DNA of 64,000 nucleotides. It comes from DAMCZI01 sp032095175 (GTDB lineage Bacteria; Bacillota; Clostridia; Clostridiales; Caloramatoraceae). Positions 1 to 8,374 of this stretch are shown here, one piece after another; position 1 is the stretch's first letter; every line of letters begins with the position of its first letter. The stretch lies in assembly GCA_032095175.1 (NCBI GenBank), contig DAMCZI010000001.1:1-64000 (forward strand). Direction: 5' to 3'. The notes under the pieces were generated by a model. The model searched no databases, was not told the origin of the DNA, and saw only the letters and a program-made list of their open reading frames with translations. The translations under genes and the position numbers were made by a program.

Positions 1-72
1 GTCAGGCACATGGCAAGTGGCAAGTTGAATAACCTAAGGATTATTCAACTTGCCACTTGCCGCGTGCCTGAC
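1..72. repeat. Long near-perfect palindrome (hairpin repeat)
   Basis: The outer arms GTCAGGCAC and GTGCCTGAC enclose a second pair of about 20 bp (GGCAAGTGGCAAGTTGAATAA with its complement) around an 8-nt loop. It lies 12 bp past the stop of the minus-strand gene at 85-621 and could fold in that transcript, but no T-run follows, so it is not a classical terminator. A hairpin with similar outer arms occurs at 56591-56634. It may be cut by the window edge. Confidence 0.75.
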
Positions 73-84
73 ACTTGAAATGCT

Positions 85-621
85 TTATTTGTATTTAAGC
101 GTTAAATGAATTATATTTTTCAGTGCTTTTTTAATAATTACATAGGGTATGCCATAAGCGGACATAAAGGTGAAAATCTCTGGATTTTTCTTTTCCATTT
201 TTTCGAGTATATCTTTAACATCATCGCTGTCGCATTCTTCTTCATCCTCAATCTCAACCATATAAGGCATCATCTGGCATTGCATGTTTGGCTGCATGAT
301 GGGATTTTCTTTTATCATTTTGTATGGATTCATTTCGTGATGATTCTCCATATTTGGCATATTCATCATACCCATATTGTTTTCCATACATGGCATGTTC
401 ATCATGCATGGCATCCCTGAGCATCCCATGCATCCGTGCATATCGTTATCCCCTTCTTCATAATCATTCATAATGTATTCCATATCAGAATCATCATCGC
501 GCATGTTTTCATCCATAGATATGTTCTCAGCATCCAGGGCATCATCAAAATATGAAGAGTTGTTAAGATTATACATTTTGTCTTCAACCATATCGTTTTC
601 AGTAAACATTCTATGATTCAT
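85..621 (-). CDS. Met/Cys-rich acidic protein of unknown function
   Basis: This 178-residue protein is not a recognised family. The ATG at 621 is chosen because GGAGGG lies just upstream of it; an earlier in-frame ATG at 651 has no such site. The N-terminal third is strongly acidic. The middle (about residues 60-125) is a low-complexity tract of Met, Cys, Asn and Pro with short motifs such as MHGCMGCSGMPCMMNMP and two adjacent histidines. The last 45 residues look like a normal folded segment with a hydrophobic stretch (AYGIPYVII). There is no signal peptide or membrane anchor. Repeated Met/Cys/His suggests soft-metal (Cu+, Ag+) binding, and clostridial spore-coat proteins can look similar; both are guesses. 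The gene stands alone, facing a palindrome at its 3' end. Confidence 0.7.
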   Translation of the reverse strand: MNHRMFTENDMVEDKMYNLNNSSYFDDALDAENISMDENMRDDDSDMEYIMNDYEEGDNDMHGCMGCSGMPCMMNMPCMENNMGMMNMPNMENHHEMNPYKMIKENPIMQPNMQCQMMPYMVEIEDEEECDSDDVKDILEKMEKKNPEIFTFMSAYGIPYVIIKKALKNIIHLTLKYK

Positions 622-734
622 TAAAATACCCTCCAGATAGTTTAAATACACTACTATTTTATGAGATGTATTTTGTTTTTGATACTTTTTTTATAAATTT
701 AATTGTTAAATTTTGAATGGTCGATGTTTTATAT

Positions 735-800
735 ATTTCGCATAAATGATTCTACATTGTTCAACCCTAAACATTTATACGAAATCATATTCCTTAATTC
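735..800 (-). repeat. Structured repeat family B, partial copy
   Basis: Arms ATTTCGCATAAATG (735-748) and CATTTATACGAAAT (772-785) enclose the family core GATTCTACATTG. The following bases resemble the first part of the longer copies at 23982-24131, 30284-30391 and 41754-41871. The second hairpin of the family is lost here. The surrounding 622-906 gap shows nothing else beyond AT-rich sequence ahead of the small rubredoxin-like gene. Confidence 0.6.
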
Positions 801-906
801 ATAAATAGCAACATATATAGAAGGAAAAAAGAAAAAAACGTAGAACTTAATATCTAAATTGAGTTATATAATATTTTATTATATTATATGTGTTGGAGGT
901 GAGAAA

Positions 907-1017
907 ATGGCAATTTGGAAGTGCAAAGTATGTGGAGAAACAAAAGAAGGAAGATGTAGACCACAGAAGTGTCCAAAATGTGGTGCACCAAAGGAGAACT
1001 TTGAAAAACAGGAATAA
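907..1017 (+). CDS. Rubredoxin-like mini-protein (36 aa)
   Basis: A 36-residue ORF with a good GGAGGTG ribosome site and a strong terminator directly after it. It reads MAIWKCKVCGETKEGRC, then CPKCGAPKENFEKQE, so it holds two CxxCG knuckles (residues 6-9 and 18-21) and a fifth cysteine. The second knuckle, with its CGAPK ending, closely matches the rubredoxin-like iron domain at the C-terminus of rubrerythrins. A single Fe (or Zn) in a Cys4 site is expected. It is shorter than free-standing rubredoxins (about 52 aa) and lacks their aromatic core. Probable role: electron transfer in oxygen or peroxide defence; this is inference. Confidence 0.75.
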   Translation: MAIWKCKVCGETKEGRCRPQKCPKCGAPKENFEKQE

Positions 1018-1023
1018 TTTTTA

Positions 1024-1056
1024 AGGATCAGAGATTAAAACTCTGATCCTTTTGAT
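1024..1056 (+). terminator. Intrinsic terminator of the mini-rubredoxin gene
   Basis: AGGATCAGAG / CTCTGATCCT form a perfect 10-bp stem around ATTAAAA, followed by TTTTGATTTTC. Confidence 0.85.
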
Positions 1057-1074
1057 TTTCTTTAATACGCCTTA
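1056..1074. repeat. Solo end of MITE-like family A
   Basis: TTTTCTTTAATACGCCTTA matches the right end of the full copies at 7426-7587, 53526-53689 and 62722-62885. Only this end is present, between the terminator and the stop of the antiporter gene. It is either a remnant or an independent use of the terminal sequence. Confidence 0.6.
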
Positions 1075-1075
1075 A

Positions 1076-2137
1076 TTACATGAAAAAATATCCAAGCGCT
1101 ATTATAAAGTAAGAAGCCATAAGAATTGCACCCTCAAGCCAGTACGTTTTTCCATCTTGAAAAACATAGAAGGAAAGACCAAGGGAGATTATAAGGCTTG
1201 CAATTTGATAGAAATTATATACTAATCCTATGGGCTTTGAAATAATAAAGCCTATTATTATTATTAAGGGTGTCGCAAATAGGGCTATTTGCATTCCAGA
1301 GCCAACAGCTATTTCAATGCAAAGGCTGACCTTGTTTTTTAATGCCATTACAACCGCGGTAATATACTCTGATGCATTTCCAGCAATAGGTACTACTATA
1401 ATTCCAAGAAAGCTTTGGGATAAGTTGAACCTTGGAGAAAGATATTCTATTGAGCGAACCAGTATGCTGCTTTCCATAGCTACAACAGAAGTAAATAATA
1501 TTAAAAGAAGTAGTGGCTTATATAGCTTTTGTTTAGATTCATTTTTGATTGTGCTGTCAGCTTGATACTGAAAAGCATCCTCTGTATGGACTACAAAGAG
1601 ATTTCTATGGGTTATAAGTGAAAAAATTAACCCTAATATATAGACAAATATAAGTATGAAAGAAACCCCAAAGCTAAGAATAAATATATTTTTTGATAAT
1701 GAATTTATATGATTATATATGGATACTATTATTATTCCTGTAAAAGCAAGAAATAGAAGGCTTATGTTGGTTCGAGCTATGTTTTTATTAAATACCTGCT
1801 CTCGATATTTAAGTCCCCCTAAAAATATACTTATTCCCAATACAAAAAGTAGATTACCAATGATTGAACCGATTAAGCCTGCTTTAACTAATTCGAACAT
1901 ACCTGATTTTAGTGCAAAAAGGCATATTAAAAGTTCTGGAATATTCCCTGTTGTTGCATTTAACATTCCTCCTAATTTGTCTCCAAGTTTTTCAGAAAGA
2001 ACATTTGTGCATTTGCTTATAGAGGTTGATACAGGCATTATTGAAAGAAAGGATGTGAAAAAACATGGTATTTTTAAATCAAGTATATAAAATACAATAC
2101 TCAGAGGTAAGAAAACATATAAATACTTTAATTTCAT
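1076..2137 (-). CDS. Calcium/proton antiporter, CaCA superfamily (CAX type)
   Basis: A 353-aa polytopic membrane protein with about eleven hydrophobic segments. The two inverted alpha-repeats of the family are visible: GNIPELLICLFALKSG with GSIIGNLLFVLG (about residues 64-105), and GNASEYITAVVMALKN with GSGMQIALFATPL (about residues 253-290). The acidic residue after each GN is the ion-binding Glu. Length fits bacterial CAX/ChaA exchangers. It should export Ca2+ from the cytoplasm in exchange for H+. The ATG is preceded by GGTGGTG. The gene is monocistronic and its neighbours are unrelated. Family is confident; ion preference is by family only. Confidence 0.9.
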   Translation of the reverse strand: MKLKYLYVFLPLSIVFYILDLKIPCFFTSFLSIMPVSTSISKCTNVLSEKLGDKLGGMLNATTGNIPELLICLFALKSGMFELVKAGLIGSIIGNLLFVLGISIFLGGLKYREQVFNKNIARTNISLLFLAFTGIIIVSIYNHINSLSKNIFILSFGVSFILIFVYILGLIFSLITHRNLFVVHTEDAFQYQADSTIKNESKQKLYKPLLLLILFTSVVAMESSILVRSIEYLSPRFNLSQSFLGIIVVPIAGNASEYITAVVMALKNKVSLCIEIAVGSGMQIALFATPLIIIIGFIISKPIGLVYNFYQIASLIISLGLSFYVFQDGKTYWLEGAILMASYFIIALGYFFM

Positions 2138-2255
2138 CCATTACACCACCAGTCTACAAAATATAAAAGTTTGGACTCAAGGAAATGCAATAATTAAAAT
2201 ATCATTTTTGATGTAAATAACATCTATACATATTATGTAGACTGATTTCTTTTGA

Positions 2256-2286
2256 CACAAAAAAAAAGTCCATTAACTGGACTTTT
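2256..2286 (-). terminator. Terminator of pssA
   Basis: On the minus strand AAAAGTCCAGTTAATGGACT forms a hairpin followed by a run of T; it overlaps the last bases of the gene. Confidence 0.75.
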
Positions 2287-2794
2287 AGATTTTTCTAATT
2301 TTAATTTTACTTACCATAAGATATGAAAGTAGTAGAATCAATAGTGTAGAGATTAATATGTGATTTCTATACATTAATGCAATGAGCATATCGATTGCCA
2401 TTATTGAGCCTGCAACTGTAATTGGAACTCCGCTAAAAATATTATCTGCTTCTGTTACATTGTACCTTGCAAGTCTAAAGGCACCTGTTATAGGAAATAA
2501 TATTGCAATTATATATCCTATTACATTGAAGCCCTGAAGAAATACAATCCAGCTTAAAAGCGCAGGTGCTGCTCCAAATGAAACTAAGTCTGCAAGGGAA
2601 TCAAGTTCTTTTCCCATGGGACTTTCAGCACATATTTTTCTGGCAATTCTTCCATCATATCTATCTATAAATGCAGCACAGAGTATCATTATTGCTGCTA
2701 ATTTGCTATTCCCTGAAAATGCAAACATAATTGAGAGCATACCAAAAGATAGATTTGCAAATGTAAACATGTTTGGTATGAAATTTTTAATCAT
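2285..2794 (-). CDS. pssA: CDP-diacylglycerol--serine O-phosphatidyltransferase
   Basis: 169 aa with several membrane segments and the CDP-alcohol phosphatidyltransferase signature D-x2-DG-x2-AR-x8-G-x3-D-x3-D, seen here as DRYDGRIARK followed by GKELDSLADLVSF (about residues 43-73). The family joins serine and CDP-diacylglycerol to give phosphatidylserine, the precursor of phosphatidylethanolamine, in the membrane. The length and the PALLSW context fit the small Bacillus-type PssA rather than PgsA. No psd (decarboxylase) gene is adjacent. The start is the ATG at 2794, preceded by a GGGGTGAT ribosome site. Confidence 0.88.
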   Translation of the reverse strand: MIKNFIPNMFTFANLSFGMLSIMFAFSGNSKLAAIMILCAAFIDRYDGRIARKICAESPMGKELDSLADLVSFGAAPALLSWIVFLQGFNVIGYIIAILFPITGAFRLARYNVTEADNIFSGVPITVAGSIMAIDMLIALMYRNHILISTLLILLLSYLMVSKIKIRKI

Positions 2795-2953
2795 TAAATA
2801 ATCACCCCATCAAATTTTATGTCCTTTGCTTATATAATAGTTATTATAAACAATAAACAGACAATATACAAGAATATAATTGAATGAAGAATGTTTTTGA
2901 CATTTGAATATTTGATACCTCTGTGGGAAAAATAAAAAGGAAGAGGTGATAAT

Positions 2954-3382
2954 ATGCAAGTAAAAGAACTTATGAGTAAAAATATTGCATCAGTAACTCC
3001 AGATACACCAATTGTCGAAGTAGCAAAGATAATGAAAAAAATGAATATTGGCTCGGTGCCTGTTTGTGATGGTGACAAGGTTATTGGAATACTAACTGAC
3101 AGGGACATAGTACTTAGGGATGTAGCAATGGGTAAGAATGTAGAAGGTGTTACTGCGAGGGATGTTATGACTGTAGGTATTTCAACAGCTGAGCCTGAAA
3201 TGGATATCCATGAGGCAGCAAGATTAATGTCAGATAAGCAGGTAAGAAGACTTCCAGTAGTAGACGATGATCGTCTGGTTGGCATGCTTGCACTGGGAGA
3301 TATTGCAGTTAGAACAAAACTTGAGGATAATGCAGGTGATGCACTAAGCGACATTTCAAAACCAACTCATACACTTTATTGA
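2954..3382 (+). CDS. CBS-domain pair protein
   Basis: 142 aa made almost wholly of two CBS domains (about residues 1-60 and 68-128). The first reads MQVKELMSKNIASVTPDTPI with GILTDRDIVLR; the second reads TARDVMTVGISTAEPEMDI with GMLALGDIAVR. Such stand-alone Bateman modules bind adenine nucleotides and are commonly stress- or sporulation-linked. No partner domain is present. The ribosome site is GAAGAGGTGAT. A terminator follows at once and the gene appears monocistronic. Confidence 0.9.
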   Translation: MQVKELMSKNIASVTPDTPIVEVAKIMKKMNIGSVPVCDGDKVIGILTDRDIVLRDVAMGKNVEGVTARDVMTVGISTAEPEMDIHEAARLMSDKQVRRLPVVDDDRLVGMLALGDIAVRTKLEDNAGDALSDISKPTHTLY

Positions 3383-3387
3383 TTTCG

Positions 3388-3413
3388 TTCCTGCTATTGC
3401 AGGAACTTTTTTC
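3388..3413 (+). terminator. Intrinsic terminator
   Basis: GTTCCTGC-TATT-GCAGGAAC followed by a T-run. Confidence 0.85.
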
Positions 3414-3450
3414 ATATAGTAAAATAGGACTATCATAAGGGGGGAGTTTT

Positions 3451-4323
3451 ATGAAGAGAGCAAAGCTCATATACAATCCATATTCCGGTAATAAGGCTTT
3501 TAAATCAAGGCTTGATATTGTTGTGGATAAGTTACAAAAGTGTGGATATGAGGTCACATTGTATAGAACCATGTCCATTGATGGAATATATGAAACCATG
3601 AAGAGGAATGTTAATTATGATTGTATAATAACCTCCGGAGGAGATGGTACATTAAATCATGTTATAAATGCGATGGCTCAAAATAATATTGATGTACCTG
3701 TGGGAATACTTCCATCTGGTACTGCAAATGATTTTGCCAACCATTTGAATATACCTAAGGATGTTGCCCGTGCGTGTGATGTAATAGTAAGAGGAAATAC
3801 AACAGAATTTGATTTGGGTAAGATAAATGATAGATATTTTATTAATGTTGCAGCAGCAGGACTTTTAACTGATGTATCACAGAAAATAGATATTAATTTA
3901 AAAAATACACTTGGAAAGATGGCATATTACATAAAGGGTATAGAACAGCTTCCAAACTTTAGAGCAATACCAATTACAATAAAATATGAAAATAAAATAA
4001 TAAATGAAATGGTTTATCTTTTTGTAGCATTAAATGGTTCAACTGCTGGAGGGTTCAGGCTTGCTCCGGAATCCACAGCTGATGACGGCAATCTAAACCT
4101 TGTTGCAATTAAAGCCTGCAGCGTTGTGGAATTGTTTAATATTTTTATAAAGATGCTTAAAGGGTACCATCTTGGAGATAGCAATGTAATATATTTGAAG
4201 GGAAAAGAATTCTTGATAGAGAGTAGAGAAAATATCGAAGCTGATGTTGATGGGGAAGCAGGTCCTCATTTTCCACTTGATATAAGGATATCGGATAGAA
4301 AGGTTAGGGTATTCACACCATAA
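3451..4323 (+). CDS. Diacylglycerol/lipid kinase (YegS/DagK family)
   Basis: 290 aa with the lipid-kinase catalytic N-domain: SGGDGTLNHVINAM (about residue 60, the GGDGT nucleotide-binding loop) and PSGTANDFANHL (about residue 89). The family phosphorylates diacylglycerol or a related lipid with ATP at the inner face of the membrane, returning DAG to phospholipid synthesis. The length fits DgkB/YegS (about 300 aa). The ribosome site is AAGGGGGGAG. It is followed by a strong terminator. Substrate is not determined by sequence alone. Confidence 0.88.
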   Translation: MKRAKLIYNPYSGNKAFKSRLDIVVDKLQKCGYEVTLYRTMSIDGIYETMKRNVNYDCIITSGGDGTLNHVINAMAQNNIDVPVGILPSGTANDFANHLNIPKDVARACDVIVRGNTTEFDLGKINDRYFINVAAAGLLTDVSQKIDINLKNTLGKMAYYIKGIEQLPNFRAIPITIKYENKIINEMVYLFVALNGSTAGGFRLAPESTADDGNLNLVAIKACSVVELFNIFIKMLKGYHLGDSNVIYLKGKEFLIESRENIEADVDGEAGPHFPLDIRISDRKVRVFTP

Positions 4324-4324
4324 T

Positions 4325-4366
4325 AAAAGGGTATTTGATGATTTGTTTCATCAAATACCCTTTTGT
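4325..4366 (+). terminator. Intrinsic terminator of the lipid kinase gene
   Basis: AAAAGGGTATTTGATGA pairs with TCATCAAATACCCTTTT; a long perfect stem with A/T flanks, possibly working in both directions for the convergent dedA gene. Confidence 0.85.
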
Positions 4367-4376
4367 TGAATATGTT

Positions 4377-5003
4377 TTATTTTTTTTGGAATTTTCTCTT
4401 ATAAAGTGATTTTATGTATAAATAAAGTATTGATATTATGCAAATTCCTAATATTATAAAACGATTGTATTCAACCATTGCCAGTTTTAACCTTCCCATG
4501 TTGTCTCCTGCAAATCTTCCAGCAAGGAATAGTGCAGTATTATGAATAACTGTAGATAATCCTATTGAAATAAATGCTGGAATAGGGGAAAACTCAAAAA
4601 AACCAGCGGAAATAATAGCGGCAAATGAAACACCTGGTATAAATTTTCCACCTACAATTACAAGTGCACCATACTTTTTAAACCAACCTTCAAGAGATTT
4701 TACCTTATCGATGTTGATATATTTCTTCATAAGCTTATTGTTTATAAATCTGTGCTTAAATTTATAACTAACTGCATATAGTAGAATGCTGCCTATATAC
4801 GTACCAGATAATGTTGTGGTAAGCAGGGCAGGGGTATTTAAGATATTATGGCTGCTTAGATACCCCTGAAATACTATTAACGTGTCACCAGGGTAAGGTG
4901 GAAATATAGCCTGGAGAACGGAATTAATAAAGAAAAACAAATATGCAATTACAGGATTTCCTACTGCAAGCTTATTAACAAATACTATTATTTCATTTTC
5001 CAT
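4377..5003 (-). CDS. DedA family membrane protein
   Basis: 208 aa with five to six hydrophobic segments and DedA-family motifs: FPPYPGDTLIVFQGYL near residue 35 and GGKFIPGVSFAAIISAGF near residue 117. DedA proteins are now regarded as undecaprenyl-phosphate or phospholipid flippases with roles in envelope homeostasis. The expected motif containing F/Y-x-R-x3-P is replaced by KFIPGVSF, so the usual Arg is Lys. It lies 12 bp downstream of the ygiQ-like gene on the same strand and may be co-transcribed with it. Confidence 0.85.
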   Translation of the reverse strand: MENEIIVFVNKLAVGNPVIAYLFFFINSVLQAIFPPYPGDTLIVFQGYLSSHNILNTPALLTTTLSGTYIGSILLYAVSYKFKHRFINNKLMKKYINIDKVKSLEGWFKKYGALVIVGGKFIPGVSFAAIISAGFFEFSPIPAFISIGLSTVIHNTALFLAGRFAGDNMGRLKLAMVEYNRFIILGICIISILYLYIKSLYKRKFQKK

Positions 5004-5015
5004 AATAGAAATTCC

Positions 5016-6833
5016 TTACCTTTTTCTGCTTGGTTTATTGGATTTAGGAGGATGTATAAGACACTTTTTATCATATCCAATTAAATCATGCCTTCCTGCT
5101 TTAATGAGGGCCTTATAAACAAGTGGATAGTTTTTAGGATTTCTAAATTGCATTAAGGCTCTCTGCATGGATTTTTCCTCTGGATCCCTTGGAATATAAA
5201 CCTTTTCTCCCGTCAGAGGGTTTATTCCTGTATAATACATTGCAGTAGAAAGACTTCCTGGTGTAGGATAAAAGTCCTGTACCTGTTCTGGATTATAACC
5301 CATATCTCTGATGTATTCAGCAAGCTCAATAGCAGCATTTAGATCACTGCCAGGGTGCCCGGACATCAAATATGGAACAAGATATTGATTCATATGATAT
5401 TTTTTATTTAAATCAAAATATTTCTCTACAAACTTGTCATAAAGTTTTCTACCTGGCTTACCCATAAGCTTTAGAACCTTATCACTTACATGTTCTGGAG
5501 CAACTTTAAGCTGACCGCTTACATGATGCTTTACAAGTTCACTAAAGAACTCAGAATCTTTATCACACATTACATAGTCATATCTAATACCAGAGCGAAT
5601 GAAAACCTTTTTAACTCCAGGAACAGATCTTATATTTCTTAAAAGATTAACATAGCCACTATGATCTACCTCAAGATTAGGGCAAGGTGATGGATGGAGA
5701 CACTGCCTGTTTTTACATACTCCATGTTCAAGCTGCTTTTTACAAGCTGGCTGCCTGAAATTTGCCGTAGGACCGCCAACATCATGTATATAACCCTTAA
5801 AACCTGGTAACTTTGTAAGAGTATTTACCTCCTTGAGTATGGATTCATCACTTCTTGGCTGTATTACCCTGCCTTGATGAAAATTGAGTGCACAAAATGA
5901 ACAGCCGCCATAACAACCTCTATGTGCAGTAATGCTGAATTCTACTTCATTAAGTGCAGGAATACCACCAAGCTGTTTATACATTGGATGATAGGTCCTT
6001 GTATATGGAAGATCATATACAAGATCAAGCTCCTCTGTTGAAACTGGATGAGCAGGTGGATTCTGTACTACATATCTGACTCCATGCTTTTGCACAAGAG
6101 TCTTGCCAGTCACAGCGTCCTGTTCCTCAAACTGTATTTTAAAAGCATCAGCATAATCTTTTTTGCTGCTGGATACCCTGTCAAAATCCGGAAGTTCAAT
6201 ATGGTCCTTTATATCATCTATATTTTCCTTAATGATGCAAGTACCTCTAACATCCTTAATGTCCTTTATGCCTTTTCCATACATAAGGAGATTACCAATC
6301 TCCAATAATGGCTTTTCGCCCATTCCGTATATTAATAAATCAGCACTGCTGTCAATTAATATAGAATTTCTAACCCTGTCATCCCAATAATCATAATGTG
6401 CAAAACGCCTTAAACTTCCCTCTATACCACCAATTATTATAGGAATATCTCCATAAGCTTCTCTTATTCTATTACAGTAAACAATTACAGCTCTGTCAGG
6501 TCTTTTACCTCCCTTTCCTCCAGGGGTGTAAAAGTCGTCATGTCTTCTTTTTTTAGAAGCTGTATAATGATTAACCATTGAATCAATATTTCCTGAGGAT
6601 ACAAGGAATCCAATTTTAGGGCGGCCTAGTTTCATAAAGTCTTCTTTGGTCTTCCAATTTGGTTGAGGTATTATTCCTACCTTAAAGCCCATATATTCAA
6701 GAAGCCTTGTAACAATTGCATGACCAAAGGAAGGGTGGTCAACATAGGCATCACCTGATATATAAACAAAATCCAATTGGTTCCAACCTCTTTTTTTAAC
6801 ATCTTCCATAGATACTGGTAAAAAATCTGTCAT
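5016..6833 (-). CDS. YgiQ family radical SAM protein
   Basis: 605 aa. Near residue 309 the radical SAM cluster motif reads CYGGCSFCALNFHQGR, i.e. C-x3-C-x2-C, binding a 4Fe-4S cluster and S-adenosylmethionine. The N-terminal part (VYISGDAYVDHPSFGHA, GGIEGSLRRFAHYDYWDD) is diagnostic of the YgiQ family (UPF0313), whose chemical function is not established. A second Cys-rich patch (CKKQLEHGVCKNRQCLHPSPC, broken by other residues) follows the cluster motif and may bind another metal. Length matches the family. Confidence 0.92.
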   Translation of the reverse strand: MTDFLPVSMEDVKKRGWNQLDFVYISGDAYVDHPSFGHAIVTRLLEYMGFKVGIIPQPNWKTKEDFMKLGRPKIGFLVSSGNIDSMVNHYTASKKRRHDDFYTPGGKGGKRPDRAVIVYCNRIREAYGDIPIIIGGIEGSLRRFAHYDYWDDRVRNSILIDSSADLLIYGMGEKPLLEIGNLLMYGKGIKDIKDVRGTCIIKENIDDIKDHIELPDFDRVSSSKKDYADAFKIQFEEQDAVTGKTLVQKHGVRYVVQNPPAHPVSTEELDLVYDLPYTRTYHPMYKQLGGIPALNEVEFSITAHRGCYGGCSFCALNFHQGRVIQPRSDESILKEVNTLTKLPGFKGYIHDVGGPTANFRQPACKKQLEHGVCKNRQCLHPSPCPNLEVDHSGYVNLLRNIRSVPGVKKVFIRSGIRYDYVMCDKDSEFFSELVKHHVSGQLKVAPEHVSDKVLKLMGKPGRKLYDKFVEKYFDLNKKYHMNQYLVPYLMSGHPGSDLNAAIELAEYIRDMGYNPEQVQDFYPTPGSLSTAMYYTGINPLTGEKVYIPRDPEEKSMQRALMQFRNPKNYPLVYKALIKAGRHDLIGYDKKCLIHPPKSNKPSRKR

Positions 6834-6953
6834 CTACATCAACTCCAAATAATATATAATTTATAATATATTTTTCCCTATTAAATATATTATAATTATA
6901 TCAGTAAAGCTCAAAAGATAAAGTTTAAATCAAAAAAATATTGGAGGTCAAAT

Positions 6954-7427
6954 ATGAGTGAATGTTATTTTATATACTCTGCAAAAATGGGGGATATTTT
7001 TGTAACATATGATTGTAATGGAGTTACTGGTGTACATTTGCCCTATGACAATTTGGATGATATAGAAGGAAAGGAACATAAAATAGATAGCAGGATTAAA
7101 AAGTATTTTGATAACTACTTTAATGGAGTAGAGCCTGATGCTTTAAAACTTAATATTAAGATTTCCGATTTTCAAAGAAAGGTTTATGATGTATTACTGT
7201 CAACAAAAATGGGTACGGTTCTTACCTATGGACAGATAGCAAATGCAATAGGCTGTGCTTCACCGAGGGCTGTTGGTCAGGCACTTAAGAGAAACCCGGT
7301 TCCAATTATAATTCCATGTCACAGAGTTGTTGGCAGGGGTTGGGATGGAGGATTTGGTGGAGAAACATGTGGAGAAAAAATGGATATTAAGAATTTTTTA
7401 TTGGAGCATGAAAGGAAAAGCATATAA
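6954..7427 (+). CDS. ogt: Methylated-DNA--protein-cysteine methyltransferase
   Basis: 157 aa. The active-site motif IIPCHRVVGRG places the alkyl-accepting Cys near residue 122, preceded by the DNA-binding helix SPRAVGQALKRNP. The protein removes O6-alkyl groups from guanine in a single-turnover reaction. There is no Ada N-domain. The N-terminal half is short and divergent. The ribosome site is TGGAGGTC. The stop codon TAA lies at the left end of a family-A MITE copy, so the element abuts the 3' end of the gene. Confidence 0.9.
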   Translation: MSECYFIYSAKMGDIFVTYDCNGVTGVHLPYDNLDDIEGKEHKIDSRIKKYFDNYFNGVEPDALKLNIKISDFQRKVYDVLLSTKMGTVLTYGQIANAIGCASPRAVGQALKRNPVPIIIPCHRVVGRGWDGGFGGETCGEKMDIKNFLLEHERKSI

Positions 7428-7587
7428 GGCATATTAAAGAAAATAACAAGTCAAAGATTTTGAGGATATTTTGCGTCAAACGAGGAAATGGAAGCTTAAG
7501 CTAGTTGGCCTAACTTGAACTTCCATTGACTAAGTATGACACAGAATAGACAAAATATTGACTTGTTATTTTCTTTAATACGCCTAA
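7426..7587. mobile_element. MITE-like element, family A, full copy 1
   Basis: About 162 bp, nearly all one imperfect palindrome. Terminal inverted repeats read AAGGCATATTAAAGAAAATA and the complement of TTTCTTTAATACGCCTAA. Inside, AACAAGTCAA pairs with TTGACTTGTT, and the centre GGAAATGGAAGCTTAAGCTAG pairs with a complementary arm. It shares its internal sequence with the copies at 53526-53689 and 62722-62885, in the opposite orientation. There is no ORF. It could also act as a bidirectional terminator. Confidence 0.85.
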
Positions 7588-7661
7588 ATATACAAAGTTT
7601 TTTACTTTCCATGAATTAAATTGGAATAATTCCATAAACTAATTGCTGGGAGGTTGATTTT

Positions 7662-8333
7662 TTGAAGAAGGTATTTTTAATTACATGGACACTCTTCATG
7701 GGTATAATGATTTGTATTTGCATTTACAACCTCAGTGGAGTGAAGGAAGCGGCTACATACAAGTATGGCTCAAGGGGACAGGTTGTAATTCAGATTCAAA
7801 CAAGGCTGAAAAAATGGGGATATTACAAAGGGCCTGTGGATGGAATTTATGGATATCAGACATATACTGCTGTTAAGTATTTTCAAAGAAAAAACAGACT
7901 ATATCCCGATGGCATAGCTGGTTCGAAGACTCTTGCAGCACTTGGGATAAATGCATCGAATACTACAAAAACAGTAACAGGTAGTCAGAATGTAAATATG
8001 CTTGCCAGGGCTATAAATGGTGAAGCAAGGGGAGAAGTTTATATAGGCCAGGTTGCTGTTGGAGGAGTAATAATGAACAGGGTAAGAGACCCGAGATTTC
8101 CAAGTACTATTGCAGGGGTAGTGTATCAGCCAGGTGCTTTTACTGCAATATCGGACGGTCAAATACATGCTAATATGCAAGCGACGTCTCAAAAGGCAGC
8201 TAGTGATGCAATAAATGGTTGGGATCCATCTGGAGGTGCAATATACTATTACAACCCTGCAAAAACTACGAATAAATGGATATGGTCAAGGCCAGTTATT
8301 AAAAAAATAGGTAAGCATGTCTTTTGCAAATAA
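7662..8333 (+). CDS. sleB: Spore cortex-lytic enzyme SleB
   Basis: 223 aa from a TTG start behind GGGAGG. Residues 5-22 are a hydrophobic signal/anchor. Residues 35-90 are a peptidoglycan-binding domain (GSRGQVVIQIQTRLKKWGYY, DGIYGYQTYTAVKYFQ). Residues 110-223 are the hydrolase_2 catalytic domain, with ARAINGEARGEVYIGQVAVG holding the catalytic Glu. SleB is a lytic transglycosylase that degrades muramic-delta-lactam cortex during germination. The usual partner ypeB is not adjacent. This is direct evidence for a spore former. Confidence 0.92.
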   Translation: MKKVFLITWTLFMGIMICICIYNLSGVKEAATYKYGSRGQVVIQIQTRLKKWGYYKGPVDGIYGYQTYTAVKYFQRKNRLYPDGIAGSKTLAALGINASNTTKTVTGSQNVNMLARAINGEARGEVYIGQVAVGGVIMNRVRDPRFPSTIAGVVYQPGAFTAISDGQIHANMQATSQKAASDAINGWDPSGGAIYYYNPAKTTNKWIWSRPVIKKIGKHVFCK

Positions 8334-8360
8334 AAGGAGGCCGTATGACCTCCTCTTATT
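8333..8360 (+). terminator. Terminator of sleB
   Basis: AAAGGAGGCCGTATGACCTCCT followed by CTTATTTCTTT; short stem, moderate strength. Confidence 0.65.
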
Positions 8361-8374
8361 TCTTTAAATATGCT

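Noticed and set aside
2830..3354. 174-aa ORF on the minus strand
   Set aside because: Ser/Thr-rich shadow of the CBS gene on the plus strand.
7426..7587. A non-coding RNA gene or simple terminator
   Set aside because: The same 160-bp sequence recurs at two other sites with matching ends, so a mobile element is a better explanation; terminator activity may be secondary.
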